37,231 bases of DNA from Kiritimatiellia bacterium (GTDB taxonomy: Bacteria; Verrucomicrobiota; Kiritimatiellia; RFP12; UBA1067), in assembly GCA_018399555.1 (NCBI GenBank), contig JAGYOL010000010.1, forward strand, positions 1 to 37,231, given 5' to 3'. The translations under genes and the position numbers were made by a program. Position 1 is the stretch's first letter, and every line of letters begins with the position of its first letter. Shown here in pieces: positions 8,393 to 17,167 of this stretch. Under the pieces are notes generated by a model, which did no database searches, was not told the DNA's origin, and was given only the letters and a program-made list of their open reading frames with translations.

Positions 8393-8440
8393 AATTTCCG
8401 TTATAATAAACAAGAAAGTTAAGCGACCATTTTTGTGAAC
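8393..8440. promoter_or_regulatory. Conserved intergenic element, copy B (URO-D|PPIase)
   Basis: The second copy of the element at 5384-5430, with the same three blocks at the same spacing. On the minus strand it offers TTGTTT (8408-8413) and, after 17 bp, GAGAAT, which would put transcription of the URO-D gene a short distance before its ATG at 8353. Confidence 0.45.
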
Positions 8441-8467
8441 TTTTGAGTGAAAGAAACTGGATAACAG

Positions 8468-8497
8468 TTGCTAAAACCTATGCTGATACGATATCAT
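8468..8497 (+). promoter_or_regulatory. Possible promoter for the PPIase lipoprotein gene
   Basis: TTGCTA (8468-8473) and TATCAT (8492-8497) are spaced by 18 bp, upstream of an AAGGAGAG ribosome site. Moderate matches, by eye only. Confidence 0.3.
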
Positions 8498-8523
8498 AAA
8501 GGCCAGAGCTAAGGAGAGTTTAT

Positions 8524-9555
8524 ATGCCGAAAATCTTTCAGACCAGCCTTTTTTCATTGATCTGCACAGCTGTACTGTTAAGCGGATGCGGTCCCAAAGA
8601 GCCGCCACCACTTAAATCACCCGCCCAACCTCAGACACCGGATGATGACTATATCGTCGCCATGGTAAACAACACACCCCTCACTTGGAAGGCCATGGAA
8701 ATGCGCGCCGACGGCTTTCTGAATGATGATGTGAAAAACAACAACCTGATTATACCGGAAAGCAGAATGGAAGAAGCCAAAGAACACTTCCGCAAACGGG
8801 CCATCAAAGCTTTCGTCTACAAGAGTGTCATGCTTGCGGAAGCGGCAAAGAATGATGTCGTTATAACTTCTGCAGACCGCGCCCGTGGAATCAAGGCACT
8901 TGAGACTTCATTGAAAAAAAGAAATTGGAGCACCGATGACTTTTTTAACAAAGGCCCTATGCCCCCGCAGGTAATGAGCAAAGAGTTTGAAGACGGCATT
9001 ATCATTGATAAATTTGTGAAATCGCAGGTCGCCGATCAAATCGGGCTTGAAAAGGATGAGGTTGCGAACCTGACAAAAAAACTGCAGGAGTCAAATGCTC
9101 GCAAACTGGAACTGATTAAAGATATCCGCACACAAATTAGCGCCGGTGCCAACTTCGCCGAAATGGCGGAACGCTACTCAGAGTGCCCCTCCAGCAAATC
9201 CAAGGGAGGCGACCTGGGCGAGTTCGGACGCGGTAAAATGGTCAAGACCGTTGAAAAAGCCGCCTTCTCTCAGAAAATCGGCGAAATCGGCGAAATCGTC
9301 ACCTCCCCATACGGTTATCATATCATCAAGGTCACCGCACACTCACCAGCTCAGGACGCAACCGATTCCACTCCTGAAATTCCTGAAACAGTCAGAGCTT
9401 CCCATATTCTGATAAAAACCGTACCCATTATAAAAAAGAAAATCATCGAAACCCTGCAAAAAGAAAAATACCAGCAGAAATCAAAAGAACTTTACAGAAA
9501 TCTTTTGAAACAGGCCGATGTTAAATGTTTTCTCTATGATGACATCGAGTTTTAA
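8524..9555 (+). CDS. Parvulin-type peptidyl-prolyl isomerase lipoprotein (PrsA/SurA-like), rearranged domain
   Basis: An envelope folding factor, probably a lipoprotein: the signal peptide ends in LLSGC with the lipid-accepting Cys at 22. Residues 41-190 form the helical SurA_N-like chaperone part. Residues about 193-272 form the parvulin core, with FAEMAERYSECPSSKSKGGD, LGEFGRGKMV, EKAAF and SPYGYHIIKV. The oddity is order. The first strand of parvulins (xASHILV) is missing before the core and appears instead at residues 291-297 as RASHILI, after the core and a 20-residue Pro/Thr-rich linker. It is followed by a helical tail ending near residue 330. The start is supported by AAGGAGAG. The gene stands alone. 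Isomerase activity cannot be judged from sequence. Confidence 0.85.
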   Translation: MPKIFQTSLFSLICTAVLLSGCGPKEPPPLKSPAQPQTPDDDYIVAMVNNTPLTWKAMEMRADGFLNDDVKNNNLIIPESRMEEAKEHFRKRAIKAFVYKSVMLAEAAKNDVVITSADRARGIKALETSLKKRNWSTDDFFNKGPMPPQVMSKEFEDGIIIDKFVKSQVADQIGLEKDEVANLTKKLQESNARKLELIKDIRTQISAGANFAEMAERYSECPSSKSKGGDLGEFGRGKMVKTVEKAAFSQKIGEIGEIVTSPYGYHIIKVTAHSPAQDATDSTPEIPETVRASHILIKTVPIIKKKIIETLQKEKYQQKSKELYRNLLKQADVKCFLYDDIEF

Positions 9556-9651
9556 AAGGTGCACCGGCGGTCGAAGCAATGCACCACACACACTGCACCA
9601 AAGCTCTTCCTCTGATTCAACACGCAGGATGTCTGCCACCAGTGGCCATCT

Positions 9652-11445
9652 TTATTGCTGAAGCCGACGTACATAAATGTAATAAGCACCGCATACCGCT
9701 CGTTTACGTTCATCATTGAAGGCGCTCACAATCCGACTCGTCAGCTCCGCGGCGAGATCAACCGTAAAAATTGCAGCAACATCTTTATCACCAACTTCGG
9801 TGCTCCACTCTCCCACCCCTTCAATCGATAATGTCGCCGAAACAACTGAACTGAGAGCCTCTCCCGCACCGCTTTTATCCGAAGCCTTGATGGCACTGCC
9901 CTCCTCCCTTGGCCAACGCCGCAACTCAAAGCGGTATTTGCCGGGTTTTGCGAACCGCACCGCGCTGGTGCGCGATCCCCCGGCAGCACGCATCACCATC
10001 TGCTGGTTCCAGGGAGTCATCGCTTCACCAATCCAATCATGCGAATAAAGCACGTCCTCATCCATCACACCTAATACCACCGGCGGGAAATCTGCCTGCC
10101 CCGCGGATATCGTCTCCCACCACTCTTCATAAACCTTCGATAACTCCCTGACAACACGCTCGGCAAGTTCAGCGGATTCCTGCGTTAAATCAACCCTCTG
10201 CGCCCGATCGTCAACCGCATCAAAAAGTTCGAATTTTTCTTTCAGATTATTGCGCACAAGCCGCCATTTGTGCCGGATCTCTCCACCCTTCACCTCATCC
10301 CACATCACCTGCGCACGTTTCCACTTCTCCAGCCGCGCCCCGCGTTGAGTGTCAACAATCCAGCTGCGGGAAATCGGCTTATAATTATCGCCTGCTAACA
10401 TTTGGCGCAAACTTGCTCCATGCAGCGGCAACCCTCCGACAGGTTTTTGTAAATTGAACAAATCAATGAAAGTCGGTAGAAAATCGGCGGCGACCGTCAA
10501 AGACTCAACATCACGTGCCTGCTCCTGAGTGCCTGCGATCCCGCCGTTCTTCCAGCGCCAGAAACATGGCACCCGATGCCCTCCGTCATAACAGGAACCC
10601 TTTTTGCCTCGCAGCCCACCCGTGCGGGGTCCCGCCGTTCCGTTGTCGGTTGTGAAAATCAGCAACACATCATCACGTATGCCCTCCCCTGTCAGAAATT
10701 TTTCCAGCCGTCCCATATTCACATCAAGGTTTTCAACCAATCCGTCAAAACCGGGCTTTCCGCCATGCGGCGCGTTAAAGGGGCTGTGCGCAGCATTTGT
10801 GGGCAGGTAACAGAAAAAACGTCTGCCATCAGCAAGAGAATCCCGCACAAATTCCATCGCACGGCTGAACCAGTAGTCAGTGCAAAACTCATCAGCCTGT
10901 ACCAATCTTCCGTTTTCCATGTAAACATCCGGCTCCGCCTTGCCTCCATCAAACTTTTTCACCGAGTAGTAGTCATTACCCCAGTAATCCGGCATCTGCC
11001 CCACACCGCCGCCGCCATGGATCACACTGGTTTCAAACCCTCGAAAACGCGGCAGATAAGGATAACCGTCACCTAGATGCCACTTACCGAATATCCCGGT
11101 GCTCCAACCGTTCACTTTAAATATATCAGCCATCGTCTGCTCATTTTCAAACAGCAATGACCTTCCCGCAATTGTGTGCTGAACCCCGCCAGCGTTTATG
11201 TATCGCCCGGTCATCAGGGAACCGCGTGTCGGTGAACAGGTGGTACCGACATGAAAATCCGTGAACCTCAGACTTTCACCATACAACCTGTCAATATAAG
11301 GTGTTTTAAGTCCCGCATCAGGTTCCAGAACATTAATGTCGCCATACCCGATATCATCAACAAGTACCAGAATTACACCTTTTGGCAAGGCTTCACTGTT
11401 TATACCTGCCAAAATCATCAAACATGAAAATGCCAATCGCTTCAT
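9652..11445 (-). CDS. Secreted sulfatase (FGly type, S1 family)
   Basis: Hydrolyses sulfate esters, probably on polysaccharide, outside the cytoplasm. An N-terminal signal peptide (about 1-20) precedes the alkaline-phosphatase-like fold. Metal ligands D30-D31 are in VLVDDIGYGD. The formylglycine motif is C70-S-P-T-R, followed by GSLMTGR. GKWHLG (120-125) supplies Lys and His. AAHSPF (218-223) and TDNG (266-269), with GGHRVP (288-293), complete the active site. Residues beyond about 440 form a C-terminal region with YEEWWETI, as in arylsulfatase relatives, and a longer beta-rich tail. Activation would need a formylglycine-generating enzyme or anSME, which is not in the window. The gene is divergent from the AICAR transformylase gene and has no partner on its strand. 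Confidence 0.95.
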   Translation of the reverse strand: MKRLAFSCLMILAGINSEALPKGVILVLVDDIGYGDINVLEPDAGLKTPYIDRLYGESLRFTDFHVGTTCSPTRGSLMTGRYINAGGVQHTIAGRSLLFENEQTMADIFKVNGWSTGIFGKWHLGDGYPYLPRFRGFETSVIHGGGGVGQMPDYWGNDYYSVKKFDGGKAEPDVYMENGRLVQADEFCTDYWFSRAMEFVRDSLADGRRFFCYLPTNAAHSPFNAPHGGKPGFDGLVENLDVNMGRLEKFLTGEGIRDDVLLIFTTDNGTAGPRTGGLRGKKGSCYDGGHRVPCFWRWKNGGIAGTQEQARDVESLTVAADFLPTFIDLFNLQKPVGGLPLHGASLRQMLAGDNYKPISRSWIVDTQRGARLEKWKRAQVMWDEVKGGEIRHKWRLVRNNLKEKFELFDAVDDRAQRVDLTQESAELAERVVRELSKVYEEWWETISAGQADFPPVVLGVMDEDVLYSHDWIGEAMTPWNQQMVMRAAGGSRTSAVRFAKPGKYRFELRRWPREEGSAIKASDKSGAGEALSSVVSATLSIEGVGEWSTEVGDKDVAAIFTVDLAAELTSRIVSAFNDERKRAVCGAYYIYVRRLQQ

Positions 11446-11579
11446 ATTAATACCAACCCCCCCTCTCCATCTCTACAACATACACCTTAACCGAAATGTA
11501 ACAACTTTATCACAAAATTCCGCTCAGAAAAACTGAATTACCGGATATTATTTTGTGGGCTGTCAATCTGCTTCTGCAC

Positions 11580-11608
11580 TTTTTACACCCCGAATTAAAT
11601 GCTATAAT
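11580..11608 (+). promoter_or_regulatory. Extended -10 promoter for the AICAR transformylase gene
   Basis: TGCTATAAT (11600-11608) is a perfect extended -10. A weak -35 TTTTTA (11580-11585) lies 17 bp upstream. Start would be near 11615, giving a leader of about 40 bases that carries a full GAGGAGGT ribosome site. Confidence 0.6.
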
Positions 11609-11652
11609 CAACGTATCTATCAGATAATAAAAGCAGACCGAGGAGGTAGCAA

Positions 11653-12924
11653 ATGCCAACAGATCTCAAAGCCGCCTACAAAACAATCATGGATGATCAC
11701 TTCACCCCCGCCATGGAAATATCATTTATCGACGGCACCACCCGTCAGACATTGCAATACAAAAAAGTCTCGTGGATCATCGACCATGAGGAAAAAGGCC
11801 TGCGTTATGGCGAAAACCCCGGCCAGGAAGCGGCAATGTATAAGCTGGTCAACGGCAATTTGATCCTCGGTGACGTCAAACTCATCGACCCGAACAATCA
11901 TCTGGCATCAGACCCACTCCTGATTCAAAGTGGCAAACACCCCGGCAAAACCAACATAACCGATGCCGATAACTCTCTCAATATTCTGCGCTACCTGACC
12001 GATACACCCTGTGCAGTGATTGTCAAACACAACAATCCATGCGGTGTGGCAAAAGGAGACTCCCTGGCTGAAGCATACTACCGTGCCAACAAGGCCGACC
12101 GACTGGCAGCTTTTGGCGGCTGCATCGCTCTCAACCGTGAGGTCGACCTTAATACCGCCCGCCTTATAATTGAAAATTACGCCGAAGTGGTGGTTGCTCC
12201 TGAATTCGCCGACGGCGTCATGAAAATCTTTTCAGAAAAAGCTAACCTGCGGGTAATGAAAATCAATAATATGGCCCGCCTTGCCGATTTCGCTATGCAA
12301 CGTGTTGTTGATTTTAAATCATTGATCGACGGCGGAATCATAACTCAATGGTCTTTTACCCCGCAAGCCCGCACCAAAGAACAACTTCAACCAGCAAGTT
12401 GCACTCGCAAAAACGGAACAATACACACAATCAAACGCCTGCCGACCGATGCGGAATACAAAGATTTGATTTTCGGCTGGCTGGTTGAAGCAGGCGTAAC
12501 CAGCAACTCTGTTATCTACGTCAAAGATGGCATGACCGTCGGCATCGGCACCGGCGAACAGGATCGCGTCGGTGTAGCTGAAATCGCACGCGATAAAGCC
12601 TACCGCAAACTGGCCGACTGGATTGCATGGGAAAAATATCAGACCCCCTACAACGCGCTTACCCTTAAATTCGGCGACTCCGCAACCGACAAAATCGCCG
12701 CAATCGACCATGAGGTCGCCCTGCAGAAAGGCGGTCTGATCGGTTCATGTATGGTCTCGGATGCATTCTTCCCCTTCCGGGACGGAGCCGAGGTAGGTAT
12801 CCGAGAAGGCGTTAAAGCTATTGTGCAACCCGGCGGATCAATCCGCGACTGGGATGTAATAGACTGCTGTAACAACGCCGATGTGGCAATGGTTTTCACC
12901 GGCCAACGCAGTTTCAAACACTAA
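11653..12924 (+). CDS. purH: AICAR formyltransferase, stand-alone (PurH C-terminal domain type)
   Basis: Catalyses formylation of AICAR to FAICAR, the penultimate step of IMP synthesis. Conserved AICARFT blocks are RYGENPGQEAAMYK (51-64), the catalytic K125-H126 in VKHNNPCG, LAAFGGCIALNREVD, and the C-terminal GGLIGSCMVSDAFFPF with QPGGSIRDWDVI. The usual bifunctional PurH has about 200 N-terminal residues forming the MGS-like IMP cyclohydrolase. Here the protein is 423 aa and begins with about 45 residues of a different lead before the transformylase. The ring-closing activity must therefore come from another gene. The start is very well supported by GAGGAGGT at optimal distance. The gene is followed on the same strand by a hydrolase gene. 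Confidence 0.9.
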   Translation: MPTDLKAAYKTIMDDHFTPAMEISFIDGTTRQTLQYKKVSWIIDHEEKGLRYGENPGQEAAMYKLVNGNLILGDVKLIDPNNHLASDPLLIQSGKHPGKTNITDADNSLNILRYLTDTPCAVIVKHNNPCGVAKGDSLAEAYYRANKADRLAAFGGCIALNREVDLNTARLIIENYAEVVVAPEFADGVMKIFSEKANLRVMKINNMARLADFAMQRVVDFKSLIDGGIITQWSFTPQARTKEQLQPASCTRKNGTIHTIKRLPTDAEYKDLIFGWLVEAGVTSNSVIYVKDGMTVGIGTGEQDRVGVAEIARDKAYRKLADWIAWEKYQTPYNALTLKFGDSATDKIAAIDHEVALQKGGLIGSCMVSDAFFPFRDGAEVGIREGVKAIVQPGGSIRDWDVIDCCNNADVAMVFTGQRSFKH

Positions 12925-13015
12925 ATATGAACTCTTTGAACACCACTCACGCCACTTTCGTGAAAATCCCGTCGCATCATCCGACTTCCAGATAAACCTG
13001 ACACCTTTTAACCTT

Positions 13016-13930
13016 TTGAAAAAAACGTTGACTACATTCGCCATAATTGTGCTGTGCTGGATAGCAGGCAACCTGATCCATTGGAGCTGGATCAGTTATC
13101 GATATAAAATTTGGAACAAAAAAATCACCCGGAACAACAACGGTTTGTTGGAACACGCCAACTCTTTCACCTGCGGCCAAGGTACTACAGCCCTGATATT
13201 CATCCACGGCTTCGCCGATCTGCCATACGGATGGAAAAGAATTGCTGAGCGCCTGACAGAATCTCACTCCTTCACATCTTTTGTAATGCGAGTGCCTCCC
13301 TGGGGACAAACACTTTCATCCCAGCACCAACTTAAACTGAACGATATCCGTTCCGCAATCGATTCAAAAATTGCCGAAGCCGCACAATCCCACACCGACA
13401 TCTGGCTAATCGGTCACTCTATGGGTGCCGCCTTTATCATCGATGCCCTGCCACGCAATAATGAAAGTGTAACCGGAATAGTTGCCTTGGCCCCCCTTAT
13501 CCGAATCTCAAATAAACGTGTTCCTGTCGGAACAGCTGAATTCTGGTACCATCTGGGAACCAAAGTGCTGTGGCTCGCCCGTACCTTTGAATCACCATTT
13601 ACTGAAAGAATTACGGCCGCAGATGATGCCGACTTCAACTATGCGGTCGATAAATTTATACCCTACAGTGTTTATAACTCCCTCTTCGCCGTCACCGGAA
13701 GTAACCGGAATATAACCATACCAAAAAATACGCCGGTCTTCTGCGCTCTCAGTAGCCAAGATAAAGTCATTGATAACAAATATGCTAAATCCTGGTTCGA
13801 CTCGCTTCAAGGGCCTAAAGAACTTTATCTCGACAATGTTGCGAATCATGCTCTTCACGTCGGAGAAAACTGGCAGGAACTTACCGATAAAATCGCAGTG
13901 TTCATCTTGCAGCAAACAAAAACTATTTAG
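13016..13930 (+). CDS. Membrane-anchored alpha/beta hydrolase
   Basis: A serine hydrolase of the lipase/esterase fold, with an N-terminal membrane anchor of about 20 residues (LTTFAIIVLCWIAGNLIHW) just after Lys-Lys. The oxyanion region is LIFIHGFADLPYG. The nucleophile elbow is GHSMG (Ser135 from the start used). The acid is probably in SSQDKVID, and the catalytic His in VANHALH. Substrate unknown. The frame is open back to a GTG at 12881 inside the preceding gene. I prefer the TTG at 13016 because it begins a normal signal-anchor (MKKTL), while the extra N-terminus partly shadows the transformylase gene. No ribosome site supports either start. The 3' end overlaps the end of the transposase gene by four bases, tail to tail. 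Confidence 0.72.
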   Translation: MKKTLTTFAIIVLCWIAGNLIHWSWISYRYKIWNKKITRNNNGLLEHANSFTCGQGTTALIFIHGFADLPYGWKRIAERLTESHSFTSFVMRVPPWGQTLSSQHQLKLNDIRSAIDSKIAEAAQSHTDIWLIGHSMGAAFIIDALPRNNESVTGIVALAPLIRISNKRVPVGTAEFWYHLGTKVLWLARTFESPFTERITAADDADFNYAVDKFIPYSVYNSLFAVTGSNRNITIPKNTPVFCALSSQDKVIDNKYAKSWFDSLQGPKELYLDNVANHALHVGENWQELTDKIAVFILQQTKTI

Positions 13931-14946
13931 CCGTCGTCAGGAATGGAAATCACTCCGACCTGCAACTCCCTGGCTGCACATAAACCGCCCCACTCACCGT
14001 ATTTCATTATCTTAGCCCCGCGGTTGCGCTTTTTATCTGTAAAATAAAGCGCGTGCTCGCGAAACATCTTATTTACAAAACCTTTGCTCCCTATAATAAA
14101 CCCGTCAGAAAAATACCTGACTTTACATCGTAAAATATCAGGCAGCGACAACCGCCCCCCTTTCTCAAGAACCAAATCAACCATGTCTTTGGAAAAACCA
14201 GGTCGTGCCATTGCCCCTGTCAAACCATCAAACCGACACTCTCCCCGATAATATATAAATTTCCTGTATCGCATCAGAGCATCCTGTTTGCAAAGGTTAG
14301 CATCTTCATTGACAAACAGATGCGAAATACCCTGACCGGCCCTCCCCGCCATCGCCCTCGCCTCACCATACCCCGACCATCGGTAGTCTTCAGGAACACC
14401 GACGATTCCGGCTCGAACAGGATTGAGGTCAATGTAGGCCGCAATTACAAGCTGAGCATGCTGATTTTCCTCAACCAGCACACTTTTGTATCTCTCTTCC
14501 CAAAGCGTACCACGTCTCGCATGGACGGAATTGTAGAAAATTGAAAACCTTTGCTTAAAGGTCTTCATAAATTCGGAAAGATCATACATCCTTACGCGGA
14601 AATTATTGATCTGCTCCTGTACCAGATACTCCTGCCCCTGTTCTTCCCAACGTCTAAATTGCTCTTCAATCCCGGAAAACTTCTTTTTACCGTATAATAC
14701 CCTCGCCCTTGATATCACCTCAGTATCCGAAACCTCATTTTTTAAAGGCACGTGCAGTAACAGATGGAAATGATTGTCCATTATAGCGTAAGTTCTTACC
14801 TCACAACCAGTAAAAACCTCTAACCTTCTCATAAGATGCCGCAGATATTCCTTTTCCCTCTCTCCAATCAACAACTGCCGGTCTACTATCCGACTCATAA
14901 CATGATACGTCGCTGCTGTGTCCAGCTTTAACCTCGCCTTGCGCAT
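13927..14946 (-). CDS. REP-associated tyrosine transposase (RAYT, IS200/IS605-like)
   Basis: A Y1 HUH single-strand transposase of the domesticated REP-associated group. The HUH pair is H59-F-H61 in MDNHFHLLLHVP. The catalytic Tyr is Y171 in AAYIDLNPVRAG, a block diagnostic of the family. It opens with MRKARLKLDTAATYHVMSR, also typical. The C-terminal third carries GSKGFV and a basic tail, probably for binding the repeat. The upstream frame is longer by 22 codons, but the ATG at 14946, after a purine-rich AAAGGAAAAGGG, fits the family start. At 339 aa it looks intact. Short direct repeats with the sequence GTGCCTGTCCC lie just 5' of it at 15015-15065 and are the likely recognition elements. 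It sits between convergent and same-strand host genes without breaking them. Confidence 0.93.
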   Translation of the reverse strand: MRKARLKLDTAATYHVMSRIVDRQLLIGEREKEYLRHLMRRLEVFTGCEVRTYAIMDNHFHLLLHVPLKNEVSDTEVISRARVLYGKKKFSGIEEQFRRWEEQGQEYLVQEQINNFRVRMYDLSEFMKTFKQRFSIFYNSVHARRGTLWEERYKSVLVEENQHAQLVIAAYIDLNPVRAGIVGVPEDYRWSGYGEARAMAGRAGQGISHLFVNEDANLCKQDALMRYRKFIYYRGECRFDGLTGAMARPGFSKDMVDLVLEKGGRLSLPDILRCKVRYFSDGFIIGSKGFVNKMFREHALYFTDKKRNRGAKIMKYGEWGGLCAARELQVGVISIPDDG

Positions 14947-15014
14947 ATGCACCACCCTTTTCCTTTCTTTAAAACACAACCATAATAACACAAAAACACC
15001 AATTGTCAACAACT

Positions 15015-15065
15015 AAGTGCCTGTCCCTTTATCTTTTACGAACGATAAAGTGCCTGTCCCTTTAT
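15015..15065. repeat. Tandem REP-like repeat next to the transposase
   Basis: AAGTGCCTGTCCCTTTAT occurs twice, at 15015-15032 and 15048-15065, identical and 33 bp apart, between the transposase and the ABC ATPase stop. A variant, AAAGCCTGTCCCTAAT, occurs at 36561-36576 where a surface-protein gene is cut. This arrangement is usual for RAYT genes. Confidence 0.8.
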
Positions 15066-15077
15066 GATAGTGTTTTT

Positions 15078-16166
15078 TCAGGAGAGGGCGGTCACGATAA
15101 CACTTTCGGGATCGATCCATAATTCGACATGCGAGTTGATGCGGTATGAGCCTTTTCGCGGGTTCAGTTCAAATGCCTTGAGTTCGAACTCTGCGCTGTT
15201 AGCGGAATTTAGTTGGATGAGATGCTGAGCAATTTCACCTAGATAGATACACTCCTTGAATGTCCCGCTAAAGCGGTTGGGGCAACCTTCACCGGCGTGG
15301 TCGAACCTGATCGACTCCGGGCGCAGACAGACCGCAACAGGATCCCCGGCTTTTAAGTCGGTGCAAACCGCTCTGGAAACAAGAGTTCCCAGCGAAGTTG
15401 TCAGGATCACACTGTCGTTGTCAAAGTCTGAGACGTGTCCTGTTATAAAGTTACCTTCGCCGATGAAACCGGCGGTAAAGCGGTTGACCGGATAACGGTA
15501 TATCTGTTCCGGTGTTCCGATCTGCTCAATCATGCCAGCATGCATAACCGCCATGCGGTCGGCGATCGAGAGTGCCTCTTTCTGATCGTGGGTAACATAT
15601 ATCGCTGTCAGACCGAGTTCTTTACAGATACGACGTATCTCCATGCGCATTTCGATACGCAACCCGGCATCCAGATTGGAAAGCGGCTCATCAAGCAACA
15701 GGCACTTGGGCTCAACTACCAGTGCACGTGCCAGCGCAACGCGTTGCTGCTGGCCTCCGGAGAGCTCATTCGGCTTCACATCGGCACGATTATTCAGATG
15801 CACCAGTTCCAGGGCGCGCTTAACTCTTGCTGATCTTTCCGGCTTGGAAACTTGACGCATTTCAAGTCCGAAAGCCACATTCTGCGCCAGTGTCATATGG
15901 GGCCAGAGAGCGTAACTCTGGAAGACCATGCCGGTATCGCGTTTGTGCGGCGGAACAGATGTGACATCGTGGCCACCGATGCAAATGCGGCCGGAATCCG
16001 GATTGTTGAAACCAGCAATACAACGCAACAAGGTTGTTTTGCCACACCCGCTGGGTCCCAGCAGAAAGAAAAGTTCGCCGGGTTCAATCACCGCATTGAG
16101 GTTATACAATGCGGTAAAAGTGCCGAATTTTTTGGTCAGTTTCTGTACTTCAACTCTGACGGGCAT
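15078..16166 (-). CDS. ABC transporter ATP-binding subunit (PotA/FbpC/UgpC-like)
   Basis: The energising subunit of an importer of the spermidine/iron/sugar class, at the inner face of the membrane. Walker A GPSGCGKTT (37-45), signature LSGGQQQR (135-142), Walker B CLLLDE (155-160), D-loop SNLD and H-loop H193 in YVTHDQ are all intact. The C-terminal region (about 235-362) has the TOBE_2-type fold, with VAVCLRPESIRF. No permease or binding protein is next to it, so the cargo cannot be assigned and it may energise components encoded elsewhere. A GTG two codons upstream is possible, but the ATG at 16166 follows GGAG at five bases. It begins 22 bp after the HAD-like gene and is probably co-transcribed with it. 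Confidence 0.92.
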   Translation of the reverse strand: MPVRVEVQKLTKKFGTFTALYNLNAVIEPGELFFLLGPSGCGKTTLLRCIAGFNNPDSGRICIGGHDVTSVPPHKRDTGMVFQSYALWPHMTLAQNVAFGLEMRQVSKPERSARVKRALELVHLNNRADVKPNELSGGQQQRVALARALVVEPKCLLLDEPLSNLDAGLRIEMRMEIRRICKELGLTAIYVTHDQKEALSIADRMAVMHAGMIEQIGTPEQIYRYPVNRFTAGFIGEGNFITGHVSDFDNDSVILTTSLGTLVSRAVCTDLKAGDPVAVCLRPESIRFDHAGEGCPNRFSGTFKECIYLGEIAQHLIQLNSANSAEFELKAFELNPRKGSYRINSHVELWIDPESVIVTALS

Positions 16167-16188
16167 ATTCACTCCATGCTGCGGTCAA

Positions 16189-17106
16189 TCAGAAATCAAA
16201 TCCCAGTTGGCCTGAAACCACAACTTTGCGTCCATTAGGCAATGCCTTATCGCTTGTGTCGTAGATCACAAATTTCACCGAGGGGAAATGCCGGCTTAGT
16301 TCACGGCGGATATACTCTTCAACAGCCCGGACATTAGCGGCGTCATCATCCGAAAAACCGACACTGATCGAACGGTGACCTAATCCCTTGTCGCTGAGCG
16401 ACATCAAGCGGATAATGTGTTCGACAAAATCGCGGATAGCGAACTGTTTGGATTGTTCCTGTCTCTCTTTCTCTTCATCGCCGACCACTGAGTTCAGCCA
16501 TTTTTTGAAACGCGGATTTGTGACTGCGTGGTAGCGATTCAAAGAGAGGTAATACTCCAGCTCATCCACGTCGCTTCCAAACTCGGACAAATTATCGAAA
16601 GCGGCCCGGTAGCCGCGCAAATTTGCCAGCATTGTTTCGTTTTCAGCGGGCGTAAGTGCCATATCGATAAACATTTGCACTGCTTGTCGGATAGTTGCGG
16701 ACTCGTGTCCACGTGCGGTCACAATCGCAAACAAACGTCCTTCGACAAGCGTTTCCTTGAGGCTCATAAAAGAAGGTCCCGGCTTTTCCGCACCACTTAG
16801 CACACGGGTGAGTGCGGCGCGTGTATCTTTGAGAAAACCGCTCTCCTTTTCATTCTTGTAATCCTGAAAATCGCGAAATGCCAAGTCCCAGCTACCTTGA
16901 GGCGGACGGTAATTTTTGGTGTCGTTGCGAATGAGAGAGAACAGGGCCGTAGAAACGGTTTGTTCCACCCATTGTCCGTTCTGTGTTTTTTTTTCGAGAT
17001 AGATTTTAGTCGGCATATGCAGGATATTGTCATCCCAGTCGAAAATATAATATTTGAAATCGCGATCCGCGACACGTCGATTGATCTTTTTGTATTTGGC
17101 TTTCAT
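16189..17106 (-). CDS. HAD-like hydrolase family protein of unknown substrate
   Basis: I recognise the haloacid-dehalogenase catalytic motifs but not the subfamily. Motif I is F-D-W-D-D-N (22-27), with nucleophile D23 and acid D25. Motif II is T130 in FAIVTARGHES. Motif IV is the acidic run D253-D255 in VGFSDDDAANVRAVEEY, and a Lys for motif III may be K240. This supports phosphatase or phosphotransfer chemistry. Between motifs I and II about 100 residues form an unusual insert with many aromatic and charged residues. Another insert (about 150-235) separates II from IV, so a cap function is likely. The 305-aa protein has no signal peptide. No clear Shine-Dalgarno precedes the ATG. It lies 61 bp after the membrane-protein gene and 22 bp before the ABC ATPase. 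Confidence 0.65.
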   Translation of the reverse strand: MKAKYKKINRRVADRDFKYYIFDWDDNILHMPTKIYLEKKTQNGQWVEQTVSTALFSLIRNDTKNYRPPQGSWDLAFRDFQDYKNEKESGFLKDTRAALTRVLSGAEKPGPSFMSLKETLVEGRLFAIVTARGHESATIRQAVQMFIDMALTPAENETMLANLRGYRAAFDNLSEFGSDVDELEYYLSLNRYHAVTNPRFKKWLNSVVGDEEKERQEQSKQFAIRDFVEHIIRLMSLSDKGLGHRSISVGFSDDDAANVRAVEEYIRRELSRHFPSVKFVIYDTSDKALPNGRKVVVSGQLGFDF

Positions 17107-17167
17107 TGGCGGTTATAAGCGCAATCTTTTGCTACGGAATTCCAAAGCGTGTTTATTGCGTTTTGTT

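Noticed and set aside
12881-13015. Longer N-terminus for the alpha/beta hydrolase from a GTG
   Set aside because: The first 15 codons are a shadow of the transformylase gene and the added sequence hides an otherwise normal signal-anchor start.
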